DNA from: Mucilaginibacter inviolabilis
GTDB lineage: Bacteria; Bacteroidota; Bacteroidia; Sphingobacteriales; Sphingobacteriaceae
Assembly: GCF_011089895.1 (NCBI RefSeq)
Contig: NZ_JAANAT010000001.1
Span: 1,054,001 to 1,118,000, forward strand
DNA length: 64,000 nucleotides
Direction: 5' to 3'
Part shown: piece after piece, positions 35,202 through 44,442 of the stretch
Numbering within the stretch: position 1 is the stretch's first letter
Layout: every line of letters begins with the position of its first letter
The notes under the pieces: generated by a model
Database searches by the model: none
What the model was told of the DNA's origin: nothing
The model's input: the letters and a program-made list of their open reading frames with translations, nothing else
Program-made: the position numbers and the translations under genes

Positions 35202-36338
35202 TTAAGCGTTCACCAGGCAAAGTTCACGAACTTTGGCTACAACGTAATCAACTTCTTCTTTGGTGCTGTATTTGGAGAAAGAGAATCTTACCGATGGTCT
35301 TGACGAGCTAGCGCCAATAGCCGTAAGTACATGCGAGCCAATATCGCTACCCGAGCTGCAGGCGCTGCCACCAGATGCCGAAATTCCGGCAATATCCAGG
35401 TTAAACAACAGCATATCCCCCATTTCCATTTCCGGGAAGGCTACATTAAGTACAGTGTACAAGCTTTTCTCCGGATCTGTTTCGCCATTAAAGCTAACAC
35501 CCGGTATCTGATCAGTTAGCTTACCCATCATATAGGTTTTCAGGTCTTGTATATGATTGCGGTGCTGCTCCATTTCGGTATAAGCCAGTTCAAGCGCTTT
35601 GGCCAACCCTACTATGCCATAAATGTTTTCGGTACCGCCACGCATGTTACGTTCCTGTGCACCGCCATAAATAAACGGTTTTATTTTAATACGATGGTTG
35701 ACGTGTAAAAAGCCCACACCTTTTGGCCCATGCAGCTTATGCCCCGCACAAACTAAAAAATGTGCCTTTAGTTTACTCAGGTCATGTTCGTAATGCCCCA
35801 TAGTTTGTACGGTATCACAATGATAAATAGCATTGTATGCCTCACAAAGATCACCAATGCGGATCATATCAGACAGGGTGCCGATCTCGTTATTGGCATG
35901 CATGATAGATACAAAACTGCGTTCATTATTTTTCAATAATGTTTCCAGGTGATCATAATCCACATTGCCCTTGCTGTCTACATTAACGAAGCTTAACTTG
36001 ATGATGCCCGATTTTTCCATCGCTTCCAGTGTATGCAGCACTGCGTGGTGCTCAATTGGAGTAGTAATAGCGTGGGTAATATTATGATCAACAATACCAC
36101 AGCGGATGGCTGTATTATCGGCCTCGGTGCCGCTTGATGTAAAAAAGATCTCGGCAGGTGAAGTGTGCAATAAACCGGCTATGGTTTTACGTGCCCGTTC
36201 GATCAGTGTGCGTGCTTCGCGACCATGGGCATGAATAGACGAAGGGTTACCATAATGGTTCTCCATCACTTTGTACATTTCTTTTAAAACTTCCGGATCA
36301 AGCGGTGTGGTAGCCGCGTTATCAAAGTATACACGCAT
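35202..36338 (-). CDS. Cysteine desulfurase (NifS/IscS-type)
   Basis: 378 aa. The PLP-dependent aminotransferase class V start reads VYFDNAATTPLDPEVL. The PLP lysine motif is CAGHKLHGPKGVGFLH (about residues 203-218), and the catalytic Cys loop is GGSACSSGSDIGSHVL (about residues 320-335), of the short-loop class I type. It supplies sulfur for Fe-S clusters or tRNA thiolation. No scaffold gene (iscU/sufU) is adjacent, so its partner is unknown. Confidence 0.95.
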   Translation of the reverse strand: MRVYFDNAATTPLDPEVLKEMYKVMENHYGNPSSIHAHGREARTLIERARKTIAGLLHTSPAEIFFTSSGTEADNTAIRCGIVDHNITHAITTPIEHHAVLHTLEAMEKSGIIKLSFVNVDSKGNVDYDHLETLLKNNERSFVSIMHANNEIGTLSDMIRIGDLCEAYNAIYHCDTVQTMGHYEHDLSKLKAHFLVCAGHKLHGPKGVGFLHVNHRIKIKPFIYGGAQERNMRGGTENIYGIVGLAKALELAYTEMEQHRNHIQDLKTYMMGKLTDQIPGVSFNGETDPEKSLYTVLNVAFPEMEMGDMLLFNLDIAGISASGGSACSSGSDIGSHVLTAIGASSSRPSVRFSFSKYSTKEEVDYVVAKVRELCLVNA

Positions 36339-36346
36339 CTCTCTTT

Positions 36347-36446
36347 TGTAATTATTGAATTATTGAGTTAGTGAATTAGTGATTGAAATGGTGATATGCA
36401 GCATTTGAAACTACTATCTCACCACTCTCTACTCACCGCTCACTAC
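36347..36446 (-). repeat. Imperfect palindrome of GAGTTAGTGAATTAGTGA-type words (site B)
   Basis: Left arm: TTATTGAGTTAGTGAATTAGTGATT. Right arm: CTCACCACTCTCTACTCACCGCTCACTACTTAATT. The right end abuts the glmM stop at 36447. Its words are distinct from those at the other palindromic sites, but the arrangement is the same. Confidence 0.55.
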
Positions 36447-37829
36447 TTAATTTAATATTTCTTTTATATCGGCAATTATTTTGTTTGCCAGGCCGTTTGC
36501 TACCGTTTCTGAATTACCCTCAGAGTATATCCTGATGATGGGTTCGGTATTTGACCTGCGCAAATGTACCCATTCTTTGTCAAATTCTATCTTCAGGCCA
36601 TCAATGGTGCTGTGCGGTTGTTTGCTGTATTTCTGCTCAACTTTAGTTAAAAGGGCATCTATATCCATTTCGGGCGTAAGGGTTATTTTATTTTTCGAAA
36701 TAAAATAACCGGGGTATGACATACGAAGCTGAGAAATAGATTTGCCATACTTAGCCAAATGAGTTAAAAACAGGGCGATACCCACTAAAGCATCGCGACC
36801 GTAATGCAGTTCGGGATATATTACCCCTCCATTGCCTTCACCACCGATAACGGCGTTTACCTCTTTCATTTTGTTAACTACGTTCACCTCGCCTACCGCA
36901 GCCGCATGGTATTCGCCGCCTTCTTTTTCGGTAACATCGCGCAGGGCACGGGTTGATGACAGGTTTGATACTGTATTGCCTTTATTGTTTTGCAGCACGT
37001 AATCGGCCACGGCCACCAGCGTATATTCTTCGCCAAACATGTTACCATCTTCGCAAACAAAGCAAAGTCGGTCAACATCCGGATCAACTGCTATACCTAA
37101 ATGTGCTCTTTTGGCGGTTACTTCTTTTGATAAAGCCACCAGGTTTTCTGGCAGCGGTTCCGGGTTATGCGGAAAATTGCCATCGGGTTCGCAATATAGT
37201 TCATGAACGGTATCTACGCCTAAAGCTTTAAGTAAAGCCGGTACATAAATACCACCGGTAGAGTTTACACAGTCTATAACTACACTAAATTGCGCATTTT
37301 TAATAGCCGCCACATCAACCAGAGGTAATGCCAGTATCAGGTCGATATGTTTTTGCATCCAGCTATCGTCTTGGGTAACTTTACCCAGGTCGTTCACATC
37401 AGCATAATCAAAATCGCTGTTCTCGGCCATTTCCAGTACCTCTTTGCCATCAGCATCACTTATAAATTCGCCTTTAGCATTCAATAGTTTAAGGGCATTC
37501 CATTGTTTTGGGTTGTGGCTGGCAGTAAGGATAATGCCCCCTGCGGCCTGCTCGCCGGTAACGGCAACTTCCACAGTTGGTGTGGTAGACAGACCCAAGT
37601 CGATCACGTCGATGCCCAGACCCTGCAATGTGCCAATAACCAGATTATTGACCATAGCGCCGGACAAACGCGCATCGCGACCAACGACAATTTTTTTGAT
37701 GCCTGATTTTTTTACGGCCCATGCACCATAAGCCGATGTGAATTTAACAATATCCAATGGTGTTAAACCGTCGCCAACAGCACCGCCTATGGTGCCGCGG
37801 ATCCCTGAGATAGATTTTATGAGTGTCAA
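36447..37829 (-). CDS. glmM: Phosphoglucosamine mutase
   Basis: 460 aa alpha-D-phosphohexomutase. SISGIRGTIGGAVGDGLTP opens the protein. The active-site serine loop is ILTASHNPKQWNALKLLN (about residues 97-114), the Mg loop is VDPDVDRLCFVCEDG (about 243-257), the sugar loop is VIGGEGNGGVIYPELHYGRD (about 319-338), and the C-terminal phosphate-binding motif is RRSNTEPIIRIYSEG. It converts glucosamine-6-P to glucosamine-1-P for UDP-GlcNAc synthesis. The glmM assignment over phosphomannomutase is family-based; Bacteroidota homologues are usually annotated so. Confidence 0.9.
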   Translation of the reverse strand: MTLIKSISGIRGTIGGAVGDGLTPLDIVKFTSAYGAWAVKKSGIKKIVVGRDARLSGAMVNNLVIGTLQGLGIDVIDLGLSTTPTVEVAVTGEQAAGGIILTASHNPKQWNALKLLNAKGEFISDADGKEVLEMAENSDFDYADVNDLGKVTQDDSWMQKHIDLILALPLVDVAAIKNAQFSVVIDCVNSTGGIYVPALLKALGVDTVHELYCEPDGNFPHNPEPLPENLVALSKEVTAKRAHLGIAVDPDVDRLCFVCEDGNMFGEEYTLVAVADYVLQNNKGNTVSNLSSTRALRDVTEKEGGEYHAAAVGEVNVVNKMKEVNAVIGGEGNGGVIYPELHYGRDALVGIALFLTHLAKYGKSISQLRMSYPGYFISKNKITLTPEMDIDALLTKVEQKYSKQPHSTIDGLKIEFDKEWVHLRRSNTEPIIRIYSEGNSETVANGLANKIIADIKEILN

Positions 37830-37936
37830 AATTATTTGGTTTTGAGTGGCAAAAGTAAAAATATTTAAATGATAAGCGGCGTATAAACGGGTACAATTTG
37901 CAGGCTGAACAGGTTTTATAAGCTACTTTTTTCACG

Positions 37937-37946
37937 CAAACGTTTG
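37937..37946. promoter_or_regulatory. LacI-type operator-like palindrome
   Basis: CAAACGTTTG is a perfect 10-bp palindrome within ACGCAAACGTTTGTGA, similar in shape to GalR/LacI-family operators (central CG). It lies 108 bp upstream of glmM. Confidence 0.35.
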
Positions 37947-38071
37947 TGATAACATGCTTTTAAAACGGAAGTTTAAATGCAACAAAGCTACATTATGTAC
38001 TTTGATTGTAAATTATCCGTTTATTTATCAGCATTAGCCGTACTGCATCAATGTTGTTTTAAAGTAATTGA

Positions 38072-38079
38072 TAACTTTG
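38072..38079 (+). promoter_or_regulatory. Bacteroidota -7 promoter box (TAACTTTG) for the PAP2 gene
   Basis: TAACTTTG matches the Bacteroidota -7 consensus TAnnTTTG exactly. It is located about 55 bp upstream of the PAP2 start. A convincing -33 element at 19-21 bp is not obvious. Confidence 0.4.
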
Positions 38080-38134
38080 TTACCTAATTGCGGCTTCATA
38101 TTCGTACGGCTTTTATCATTACATACAAACGGCA

Positions 38135-38698
38135 ATGCCAGAACATCTATTACAACTCGACCGGCATTTATTCTATTTTATTAATCATGATCTGTCGAAC
38201 CCGTTTTTTGACTGGATTATGCCTTTGCTGCGTAACCCAAAATTCTGGATCCCGCTATATCTGTTCATTATAGGTTTTTGTATCTATCGTTATAAAAAAA
38301 CGGGCGCTATTATTATTTTATTGCTGGCCATTACCGCGGGTTTTGCCGATTTTAGCAGCGCCAGTATCATTAAGTATAATGTAAAACGTTTGCGTCCCTG
38401 CCGCGACCCTATCGTTTCGCAAACTGACATCAGTCGGGTACCCTGCGGAACGGGCTACAGCTTCCCTTCTACCCATGCTACCGATCACTTTGCCATGGCT
38501 ATTTTCCTGAGCCTGGTATTTTTCAGGAAATGGCGCTGGATATGGCTTTGGGCCATACTTTGGGCTGGTATTATCAGCTTTGCCCAAGTGTATGTAGGTG
38601 TACACTTCCCTGTTGACGTTACCTGCGGCGCTATTTACGGTGCGTTGATTGGTGGCTTATTTGCCTTACTGTTTAAAAAATTACAACCTGCTTTTTAA
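38135..38698 (+). CDS. PAP2-family membrane phosphatase
   Basis: 187 aa with five to six membrane helices. The PAP2 signature triplet is present: KYNVKRLRPCRDP (motif 1, about residues 78-90), CGTGYSFPSTHATDHFAMA (motif 2, SxxH, about 104-122) and VYVGVHFPVDVTCGA (motif 3, about 151-165). It is probably an undecaprenyl-pyrophosphate or lipid phosphate phosphatase at the inner membrane. Its stop and the ATG of the downstream ZIP gene overlap (TAATG). Confidence 0.95.
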   Translation: MPEHLLQLDRHLFYFINHDLSNPFFDWIMPLLRNPKFWIPLYLFIIGFCIYRYKKTGAIIILLLAITAGFADFSSASIIKYNVKRLRPCRDPIVSQTDISRVPCGTGYSFPSTHATDHFAMAIFLSLVFFRKWRWIWLWAILWAGIISFAQVYVGVHFPVDVTCGAIYGALIGGLFALLFKKLQPAF

Positions 38699-39414
38699 TG
38701 GCTGTCTGGAAAATTTGTTTATTATTTTTTTGTGCCTTCTTTGGCGGTACTTCTGTGTTCTTCTTTAAGGGCGATAACCATAAAACTCTTAAACTGGTGT
38801 TATCATTCAGCGGCGCTTATCTGTTTGGCATTACGGTGCTGCATCTAATACCCGATGCCTATCATGGTAATGATAATTGGGTAGGTGTTTTTATACTGGC
38901 CGGTTTTCTGTTTCAGATCATACTGGAGCAGTTCTCTGATGGTATTGAACATGGACACATGCATAAACCTAAGCATGATATGCCTATTTTTCCGATGGGG
39001 ATTATGATCAGTCTTTGTTTACATGCTTTTCTGGAAGGAATGCCGCTGGCACGGGGCAATCAGGATCAGTTGGTGTATGGCATCGCCTTGCATCACATAC
39101 CAGCAGCTTTTGCACTGGGTACAGTTTTACTGACCAATAAGCAGAGTAAACAGCATACTATTTTATTCGTCGCCTTATTTGCAGTGATGGCGCCTGCGGG
39201 TTATTTTTTCAGTAATGCGCTCAGCAATGGCAATATTGGCAATTTGCAGCATTACTTTAACCGTATTATGGGGGTGGTTATCGGTATATTTTTGCATATT
39301 TCCACCACTATCCTGTTTGAATCAAGCGCCGATCATCGCTTTAACCTACGTAAAATGATTGCGGTGTTACTGGGTGTTGCCATAGCATTGGGGGCTTTTT
39401 TGGGAGAGATGTAG
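38698..39414 (+). CDS. ZIP-family metal transporter
   Basis: 238 aa, about eight membrane helices. Family features are the LHLIPDAYHG loop (about 45), a His-rich cytosolic segment GIEHGHMHKPKHD, helix IV/V with SLCLHAFLEGMPL and GIALHHIPAAFALG that supply metal-binding His/Glu, and a closing HISTTILFESSADH. Zinc or iron uptake is expected. It is translationally coupled to the PAP2 gene (one-base overlap). Confidence 0.93.
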   Translation: MAVWKICLLFFCAFFGGTSVFFFKGDNHKTLKLVLSFSGAYLFGITVLHLIPDAYHGNDNWVGVFILAGFLFQIILEQFSDGIEHGHMHKPKHDMPIFPMGIMISLCLHAFLEGMPLARGNQDQLVYGIALHHIPAAFALGTVLLTNKQSKQHTILFVALFAVMAPAGYFFSNALSNGNIGNLQHYFNRIMGVVIGIFLHISTTILFESSADHRFNLRKMIAVLLGVAIALGAFLGEM

Positions 39415-39417
39415 AGC

Positions 39418-39566
39418 CTCCCAGCCCCCTGAAGGGGGAGCTTTTGACTTGCTAATTCAGTAAATCAATGTAAATAACAAAGCCCTGGTTTCTTTTGGAA
39501 CCAGGGCTTTGTTATTTTTTAGTCGTGCTAATAAAAAAAGCTCCCCCTTCAGGGGGCTGGGGGGCG
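39418..39566. repeat. Long inverted repeat with CAGCCCCCTGAAGGGGGAGC arms
   Basis: CTCCCAGCCCCCTGAAGGGGGAGCTTTT (39418-39445) is inverted against AAAAAGCTCCCCCTTCAGGGGGCTGGGGGG (39535-39564). Each arm is self-complementary (CCCCCTGAAGGGGG). The pair encloses the terminator at 39476. This is typical of a Bacteroidota intergenic element that brackets a gene end. Confidence 0.75.
39476..39513. terminator. Bidirectional terminator between the ZIP and M20 genes
   Basis: AACAAAGCCCTGGTT / AACCAGGGCTTTGTT with an 8-base loop, followed by ATTTTTT. It lies between convergent genes. Confidence 0.9.
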
Positions 39567-39567
39567 T

Positions 39568-40632
39568 CTAATTTATACTTTCCAGCATTTTTATATACAG
39601 ATCGATGCCTTCTCTGATTTCGTCTACATAAACAAACTCGTCGGCGGTATGCGAACGTGCCGAATCGCCGGGGCCAACTTTGATGGATGGGATATCTAGT
39701 AGCGATTGATCTGATGTGGTTGGTGAACCGTAAGTGGTGCGACCTAAAGCAATACCTGCCTGAACTATTGGATGTTCTTTAGGTATAGATGAAGGTTTTA
39801 AGCGGATAGAGCGCGGATTAACATCGCAGCTTACATGTTGGCGAATAATCTCCAATACTTCTTCATTGCGGTAAGCATCGGTAACCCTTACATCAACTGT
39901 AAAGGTACAGCTGGCAGGTACCACGTTATGCTGCGAACCTGCATTGATAATAGTTACCGACATTTTGATCGGCCCAAATACTTCCGATTCTTTCGGGAAA
40001 GTAAAACTACGGAACCATTCGATATCCGTTAACGCTTTATAAATGGCATTGTCGCCCTCTTCACGTGCGGCATGACCTGCTCTGCCATGCGCCACGCAAT
40101 CCAATACCATTAAGCCGCGCTCAGCAATAGCCAATTGCATTAGTGTAGGCTCGCCTACTATACCAAAATCAAGCTTGCCTAGTTCAGGAATGATGAGTTC
40201 CAGACCATTTACACCTGAGATTTCTTCTTCGGCTGTGGTGGCCAGGCAAAAGTTGTATTTTAAATTCTCCTTATCGTAAAAATAGAGAAATACCGCTATC
40301 AATGATACCAGGCATCCGCCCGCATCATTGCTGCCCAGGCCATAAAGCTTGCCATCTTCAATTTTGGCGTCATATGGATCGCGGGTATAGCCCGAATTAG
40401 GTTTTACAGTATCATGGTGAGAGTTGAGTAAAATGGTAGGCTTGGCTGCATCAAAATGCTTGTTCCAGGCCCAGATGTTGTTCATTTTACGATGGGTTTG
40501 TACACCGCGCTGCTGTAAAAACTCATTGATCAGATCGGCCGTGCGATCTTCCTCTTTACTAAACGATTGTATGGATATCAGTTGCTGCAGTAAAGATACT
40601 GCCTGTTGAAATAGATTATTGTTATCGGCCAT
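39568..40632 (-). CDS. M20-family metallo-hydrolase (ArgE/DapE-like)
   Basis: About 354 aa from the ATG at 40632; an ATG four codons upstream is also possible. M20 motifs are LLNSHHDTVKPN (metal His, about residues 70-81), LYGLGSNDAGGCLVS (bridging Asp, about 101), TTAEEEISGVNGLE (catalytic Glu pair, about 138) and ERGLMVLDCVAHGRAGHAA (dimerisation His). Proteins of this size in Bacteroidota act as N-acyl-ornithine or N-succinyl-diaminopimelate deacylases. No arg or dap gene is adjacent, so substrate stays open. Confidence 0.88.
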   Translation of the reverse strand: MADNNNLFQQAVSLLQQLISIQSFSKEEDRTADLINEFLQQRGVQTHRKMNNIWAWNKHFDAAKPTILLNSHHDTVKPNSGYTRDPYDAKIEDGKLYGLGSNDAGGCLVSLIAVFLYFYDKENLKYNFCLATTAEEEISGVNGLELIIPELGKLDFGIVGEPTLMQLAIAERGLMVLDCVAHGRAGHAAREEGDNAIYKALTDIEWFRSFTFPKESEVFGPIKMSVTIINAGSQHNVVPASCTFTVDVRVTDAYRNEEVLEIIRQHVSCDVNPRSIRLKPSSIPKEHPIVQAGIALGRTTYGSPTTSDQSLLDIPSIKVGPGDSARSHTADEFVYVDEIREGIDLYIKMLESIN

Positions 40633-40674
40633 ATATGTAGGCATATCCTATGATGGTAAGCGGGCAAAATTAAT

Positions 40675-40800
40675 ATTTTTTAGCCAGTATATTGGTATCA
40701 AGTAATTAGTATCAAGTATCAAGACAGCTGCATTTATTTTTATAACGACTTGAAAAATCTTGATACTTGATACTAATTACTTGATACTAAATAAAAACTA
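40675..40800 (-). repeat. Imperfect palindrome of GTATCAAGTAATTAGTATCAAG-type words (site C)
   Basis: Left arm TATTGGTATCAAGTAATTAGTATCAAGTATCAAG faces right arm CTTGATACTTGATACTAATTACTTGATACTAA. The right end almost abuts the MFS stop at 40803. The arms pair over about 30 bp with few mismatches. Confidence 0.75.
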
Positions 40801-40802
40801 AA

Positions 40803-42128
40803 TTATTCATCTTCTATTTTAGAATGTTTGCGCGTGTCATTCATCGTAGTGTATAAAATCAGTGACAACGCGATGCAGACAGTTACATACCAGTAAAACC
40901 ATTGCTGATGGTGCTCATTTTTAAATAGCAAGGCTATGTACTCGGCAGAGCCGCCAAATAAAGAAACGGCTATAGCATACGGGAAACCTACGCCGAGGGC
41001 GCGTACATTGGCCGGGAAAAGTTCGGCTTTAACTACGGCATTGATGGAGGTATAACCACTTACAATGATCAGGGCCGCTAATATCAACGCAAAAGCTACC
41101 CAAACATCTTTGGTTTCGCTCAAAAGCGTCAGGATAGGTACCGTGGTAAGTGTGCCCAATACCCCGAATCCAATGAGCAGAGGTTTTCGGCCAATTCTGT
41201 CAGATAGCAGGCCAAAAACCGGCTGTAACAGCATAAATACGGCAATGGTAAGCGTTGATACCAGGGAAGCACTACTTTTGCTAAAACCAGATGTGTTTAC
41301 CAGGAATTTTTGCATATAAGTAGTAAACGTATAAAAGGCAAGTGTGCCTCCTGCCGTTAAGCCAATTACCGTAAATACAGCTTTGGGGTGCTTAGCTAAA
41401 GCCTTCAATGTGCCATGCATTGATTTTGACTGGTCGCTTTCATTGGTAAATGAGGCCGATTCCTGCAGGCTGCGTCTTAAATACATGGTAATAATCGCCA
41501 AAAGAGCGCCTATACCAAAGGGAATGCGCCAGCCCCAGTTATGCAGTTGCTGTTCGCTTAAAAAAACACGCTGCAGTAAAATTAATACGCCTAATGCCAT
41601 CAGTTGCCCCATGATCAAGGTTACATACTGAAAACTGGAATAGAATCCCCTGTGTTTTTTGCCTGCCATTTCGCTCAGGTAAGTTGCGCTGGTGCCATAT
41701 TCGCCACCTACGCTTATTCCTTGTATAATGCGGGCCAGTACCAGCATCAAGGGAGCAGCTACCCCAATGGTACGGAAACCAGGTGTTACAGTGATGATGA
41801 ACGAGCCCAGGCTCATCAATAATACCGATGCGGTCAATGCTTTTTTACGACCATACCTATCGGCAAAAGTACCCATGAGCCAGCCGCCAACGGGCCGCAT
41901 CAAAAAGCCAATGGCCAAAATACCTGCTGTATTTAAAAGCTGCATGGTTTGATTATCTGATGGGAAAAACGCGTCGGAAAAGTATAGGGAAAAGGCAGTA
42001 TACACATACCAATCGTACCATTCTACCAAATTACCTAAGGAGCCGCCTATGATGGATTTAATACGCCCGGTTGTTGTTTTGGGTATAGATTTGGTTGTCG
42101 ATGGTTTGTCCTTGGTTTCTTCTTTCAT
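40803..42128 (-). CDS. MFS transporter, MHS (metabolite:H+ symporter) type
   Basis: 441 aa, twelve predicted helices. Features are GSLGNLVEWYDWYVYTAFSLYFSDAFFP at the start (MHS family motif), RPVGGWLMGTFADRYGRKKAL (MFS motif A), and ISVGGEYGTSATYLSEMAGKKHRGFYSS. A second motif A, LSDRIGRKPLLIGFG, follows. Relatives transport alpha-ketoglutarate, proline or betaine, or citrate with protons; the substrate cannot be assigned. Confidence 0.95.
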   Translation of the reverse strand: MKEETKDKPSTTKSIPKTTTGRIKSIIGGSLGNLVEWYDWYVYTAFSLYFSDAFFPSDNQTMQLLNTAGILAIGFLMRPVGGWLMGTFADRYGRKKALTASVLLMSLGSFIITVTPGFRTIGVAAPLMLVLARIIQGISVGGEYGTSATYLSEMAGKKHRGFYSSFQYVTLIMGQLMALGVLILLQRVFLSEQQLHNWGWRIPFGIGALLAIITMYLRRSLQESASFTNESDQSKSMHGTLKALAKHPKAVFTVIGLTAGGTLAFYTFTTYMQKFLVNTSGFSKSSASLVSTLTIAVFMLLQPVFGLLSDRIGRKPLLIGFGVLGTLTTVPILTLLSETKDVWVAFALILAALIIVSGYTSINAVVKAELFPANVRALGVGFPYAIAVSLFGGSAEYIALLFKNEHHQQWFYWYVTVCIALSLILYTTMNDTRKHSKIEDE

Positions 42129-42288
42129 AGATTGTGGTTAGCGTATCTGATCATAAATGTAAGAGAATTTGATTGATCTTGCCTAAAATCAAGGTAATCC
42201 GTTAATCCTCCAAATCAAGATTCAGAAAAAAATCAGCGACATCAATAAAATCAGCTAAATCAACGGTCAAAAATAATTACCTTGTTTG

Positions 42289-43575
42289 ATGCTTTTTACC
42301 GAAGACTTTTTGCATTATGTATGGAAATTCAGGCTGTTTGATCGCACCGATTTGAAAACGGAAGATGGCGAAAACCTGGAGATTCTTTCGGCCGGAATGG
42401 CTAATACCGACTCAGGGCCCGATTTTCACAATGCCCGCGTAAAAATAGGTGAAACGGTTTGGGCCGGGAATGTGGAGGTGCATTTATCCTCGTCTGATTG
42501 GCAAAAGCATGGTCATACTACCGATAACGCTTATGACAACGTGATACTGCATGTGGTTTACCGCAATGATGTACCGCTTATCCTGTCCAACGGACGTAAA
42601 GTGCCCACCCTACAACTAAAAGATCGCGTGCCTGACGAACTATACAACCGTTATCATCAAATGGTATTTGGAGATCAGCATATTATTCCCTGTGAAAAAA
42701 GTATTGCCGGTATTGATGGGCTCATCATGAGCAACTGGCTTACCAGGGTGTTGGTAGAGAGGCTGGAGAAACGTTCTATAGCCGTAACAGATTCTCTTAA
42801 TATCAATCATAACGATTGGGAGGAGACTTTTTACCAGTTCCTGGCTGCTAACTTTGGCTTTAAAACTAATGCCTTGCCCTTTGAATTACTGGCCAAATCT
42901 TTACCGCAACTTACCCTGGCCAAACACAAAAATAACCCCATGCAAATTGAGGCCCTTATATTTGGGCAAGCCGGGTTCCTGGAAGCAGAGCTTAAGGATG
43001 AATATCCTCTGAAGCTAAAAAAAGAGTACGATTTTCTGCGGAAGAAATACAATCTGCAACCTATTGAAAACCATTTGTGGAAATTCATGCGCCTGCGACC
43101 ACAAAATTTTCCGACCATCCGGCTGGCGCAATTTGCGGCGTTGATTGTGCAATCGAATCACCTGTTCTCCAAAATTCTGGAAATAAAAGACATCAACGCG
43201 TTACGGGCACTGTTTACCGATATCAAGGTGAATGATTATTGGGAAGATCACTATCGTTTTGATATGCAATCAAAACCGGTACCAAAAACTTTGGGGGCAG
43301 CTTCCATCGATATACTGCTGATAAACACTTTGGCTTTGTTTTTGTTCAGCTATGGAAAGCAGCACCAGCAGCAGTATTATATTAGCAGGAGCTTAAAGTT
43401 ATTGGAAAATTTACCGGCCGAAAAGAACAATATTACCGAAGATTTTATTACCTTAGGGCTGAAAATTAACAATGCTTTTGAGTCGCAGGCGCTGCTGGAG
43501 TTGAAAAATAATTATTGTAATTATAAGAAATGCCTGCAATGTGGCGTTGGTAACAAAATATTAAAACTTGCCTGA
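42289..43575 (+). CDS. DUF2851 family protein
   Basis: 428 aa from the ATG at 42289. Typical DUF2851 stretches are VWKFRLFDRTDLKTEDGENLEILSAGMANTDSGPDFHNARVKI and WAGNVEVHLSSSDWQKHGH near the N-terminus. The C-terminus carries CxxxxCLQCGVG (YCNYKKCLQCGVGNKIL), a possible metal-binding knuckle. Function is unknown. The family is widespread in Bacteroidota. Its stop lies just before the PspC gene. Confidence 0.93.
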   Translation: MLFTEDFLHYVWKFRLFDRTDLKTEDGENLEILSAGMANTDSGPDFHNARVKIGETVWAGNVEVHLSSSDWQKHGHTTDNAYDNVILHVVYRNDVPLILSNGRKVPTLQLKDRVPDELYNRYHQMVFGDQHIIPCEKSIAGIDGLIMSNWLTRVLVERLEKRSIAVTDSLNINHNDWEETFYQFLAANFGFKTNALPFELLAKSLPQLTLAKHKNNPMQIEALIFGQAGFLEAELKDEYPLKLKKEYDFLRKKYNLQPIENHLWKFMRLRPQNFPTIRLAQFAALIVQSNHLFSKILEIKDINALRALFTDIKVNDYWEDHYRFDMQSKPVPKTLGAASIDILLINTLALFLFSYGKQHQQQYYISRSLKLLENLPAEKNNITEDFITLGLKINNAFESQALLELKNNYCNYKKCLQCGVGNKILKLA

Positions 43576-43576
43576 C

Positions 43577-43798
43577 ATGATACAGAGAATCCTTACTTTT
43601 TTTGAACGATACTCCTTTGGTGTATGCACCTATCTTGGCGAAAAGTTTAACATTTCCATCTCAAAGATCCGTTTGTTTTTTATTTACTCTTCTTTTCTTG
43701 CGGTTGGTTTTCCGCTGATATTCTATTTCTTTGCCGGTATTGTGCTGGATATCCGCAATTTTGTAAAACGCCGCCATACCGGGGTTACGGACAGATAA
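43577..43798 (+). CDS. PspC-domain protein
   Basis: 73 aa from the ATG at 43577. The PspC domain opens LGEKFNISISKIRLFFIYSSF and has one or two membrane helices (about residues 29-57) followed by a basic tail (RNFVKRRHTG). Free-standing PspC domains act in envelope-stress sensing at the inner membrane. It follows DUF2851 with no gap and is probably co-transcribed. Confidence 0.88.
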   Translation: MIQRILTFFERYSFGVCTYLGEKFNISISKIRLFFIYSSFLAVGFPLIFYFFAGIVLDIRNFVKRRHTGVTDR

Positions 43799-43926
43799 AA
43801 AGGCGTGAGTTTGTTCTGAACCTTGATTTATAGGATTAAAAGATTATTGGGATTTTTGAACTGAATTGATTTCATTGAAAGTTCTGCTTTAAAAAATCCG
43901 GGATCGAAATTCCGAATTCCCAAATC

Positions 43927-44286
43927 TTACAATAGTCTTCCGGTTTTTACAGCATCCTGCAAGTTGCTGATCTTAAACTTTGGTTTATAGCAATATAGAG
44001 CCAGTTGTTTTGCCCATGTACTGTTGTATCCAAACATAATCTTGATCATACGTACCCGGGTTGAGCCTTTGGGATAACCATATTTATACCAGGTGAATTT
44101 GGATTGATCAACTTTAAACTGATCAGCAAAATCGGCCAGGAAAAGATCTATCTCGATATCAAAAATATCCAGATCCAGATCAATGCTGGTATCCAGGTTC
44201 AGGCTACCCGGATCAACATGATTCAGCTTATAGCGGTTGCAATAATCAACAATAAATTCTTTTAAGGGTGGCAGTACTTCTTCCAT
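43927..44286 (-). CDS. DUF1493-like protein
   Basis: About 119 aa from the internal ATG at 44286 (MEEVLPPLKEFIVDYCNRY); an upstream ATG at 44349 gives 21 extra residues. NLDTSIDLDLDIFDIEIDLFLADFADQF resembles the acyl-carrier-like acidic segment typical of DUF1493 proteins. The C-terminus is basic and aromatic. Function is unknown. DUF1493 members in enterobacteria are linked to acyl-carrier-like roles, but that link is weak here. Confidence 0.7.
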   Translation of the reverse strand: MEEVLPPLKEFIVDYCNRYKLNHVDPGSLNLDTSIDLDLDIFDIEIDLFLADFADQFKVDQSKFTWYKYGYPKGSTRVRMIKIMFGYNSTWAKQLALYCYKPKFKISNLQDAVKTGRLL

Positions 44287-44442
44287 TTTAATCGAATATA
44301 GTTTTGACCATGTGTTGTATAGGACGTTGTTTTTAAAATTAGGTTGCATCTGTAGAGACAGTATTTAAAAAAAAAGGTTACCATAAATCCGCAGGAAATA
44401 AACGCCGGATGATTATTATTGCAGTCTTGTTTATAAAAGCAC

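Larger units (their letters stand above)
37830..38134. other. Divergent control region glmM / PAP2
   Basis: 305 bp between two divergent genes with no gene-like frame. It contains the palindrome at 37937 and a -7 box at 38072, and presumably the promoters of both genes. Confidence 0.5.
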
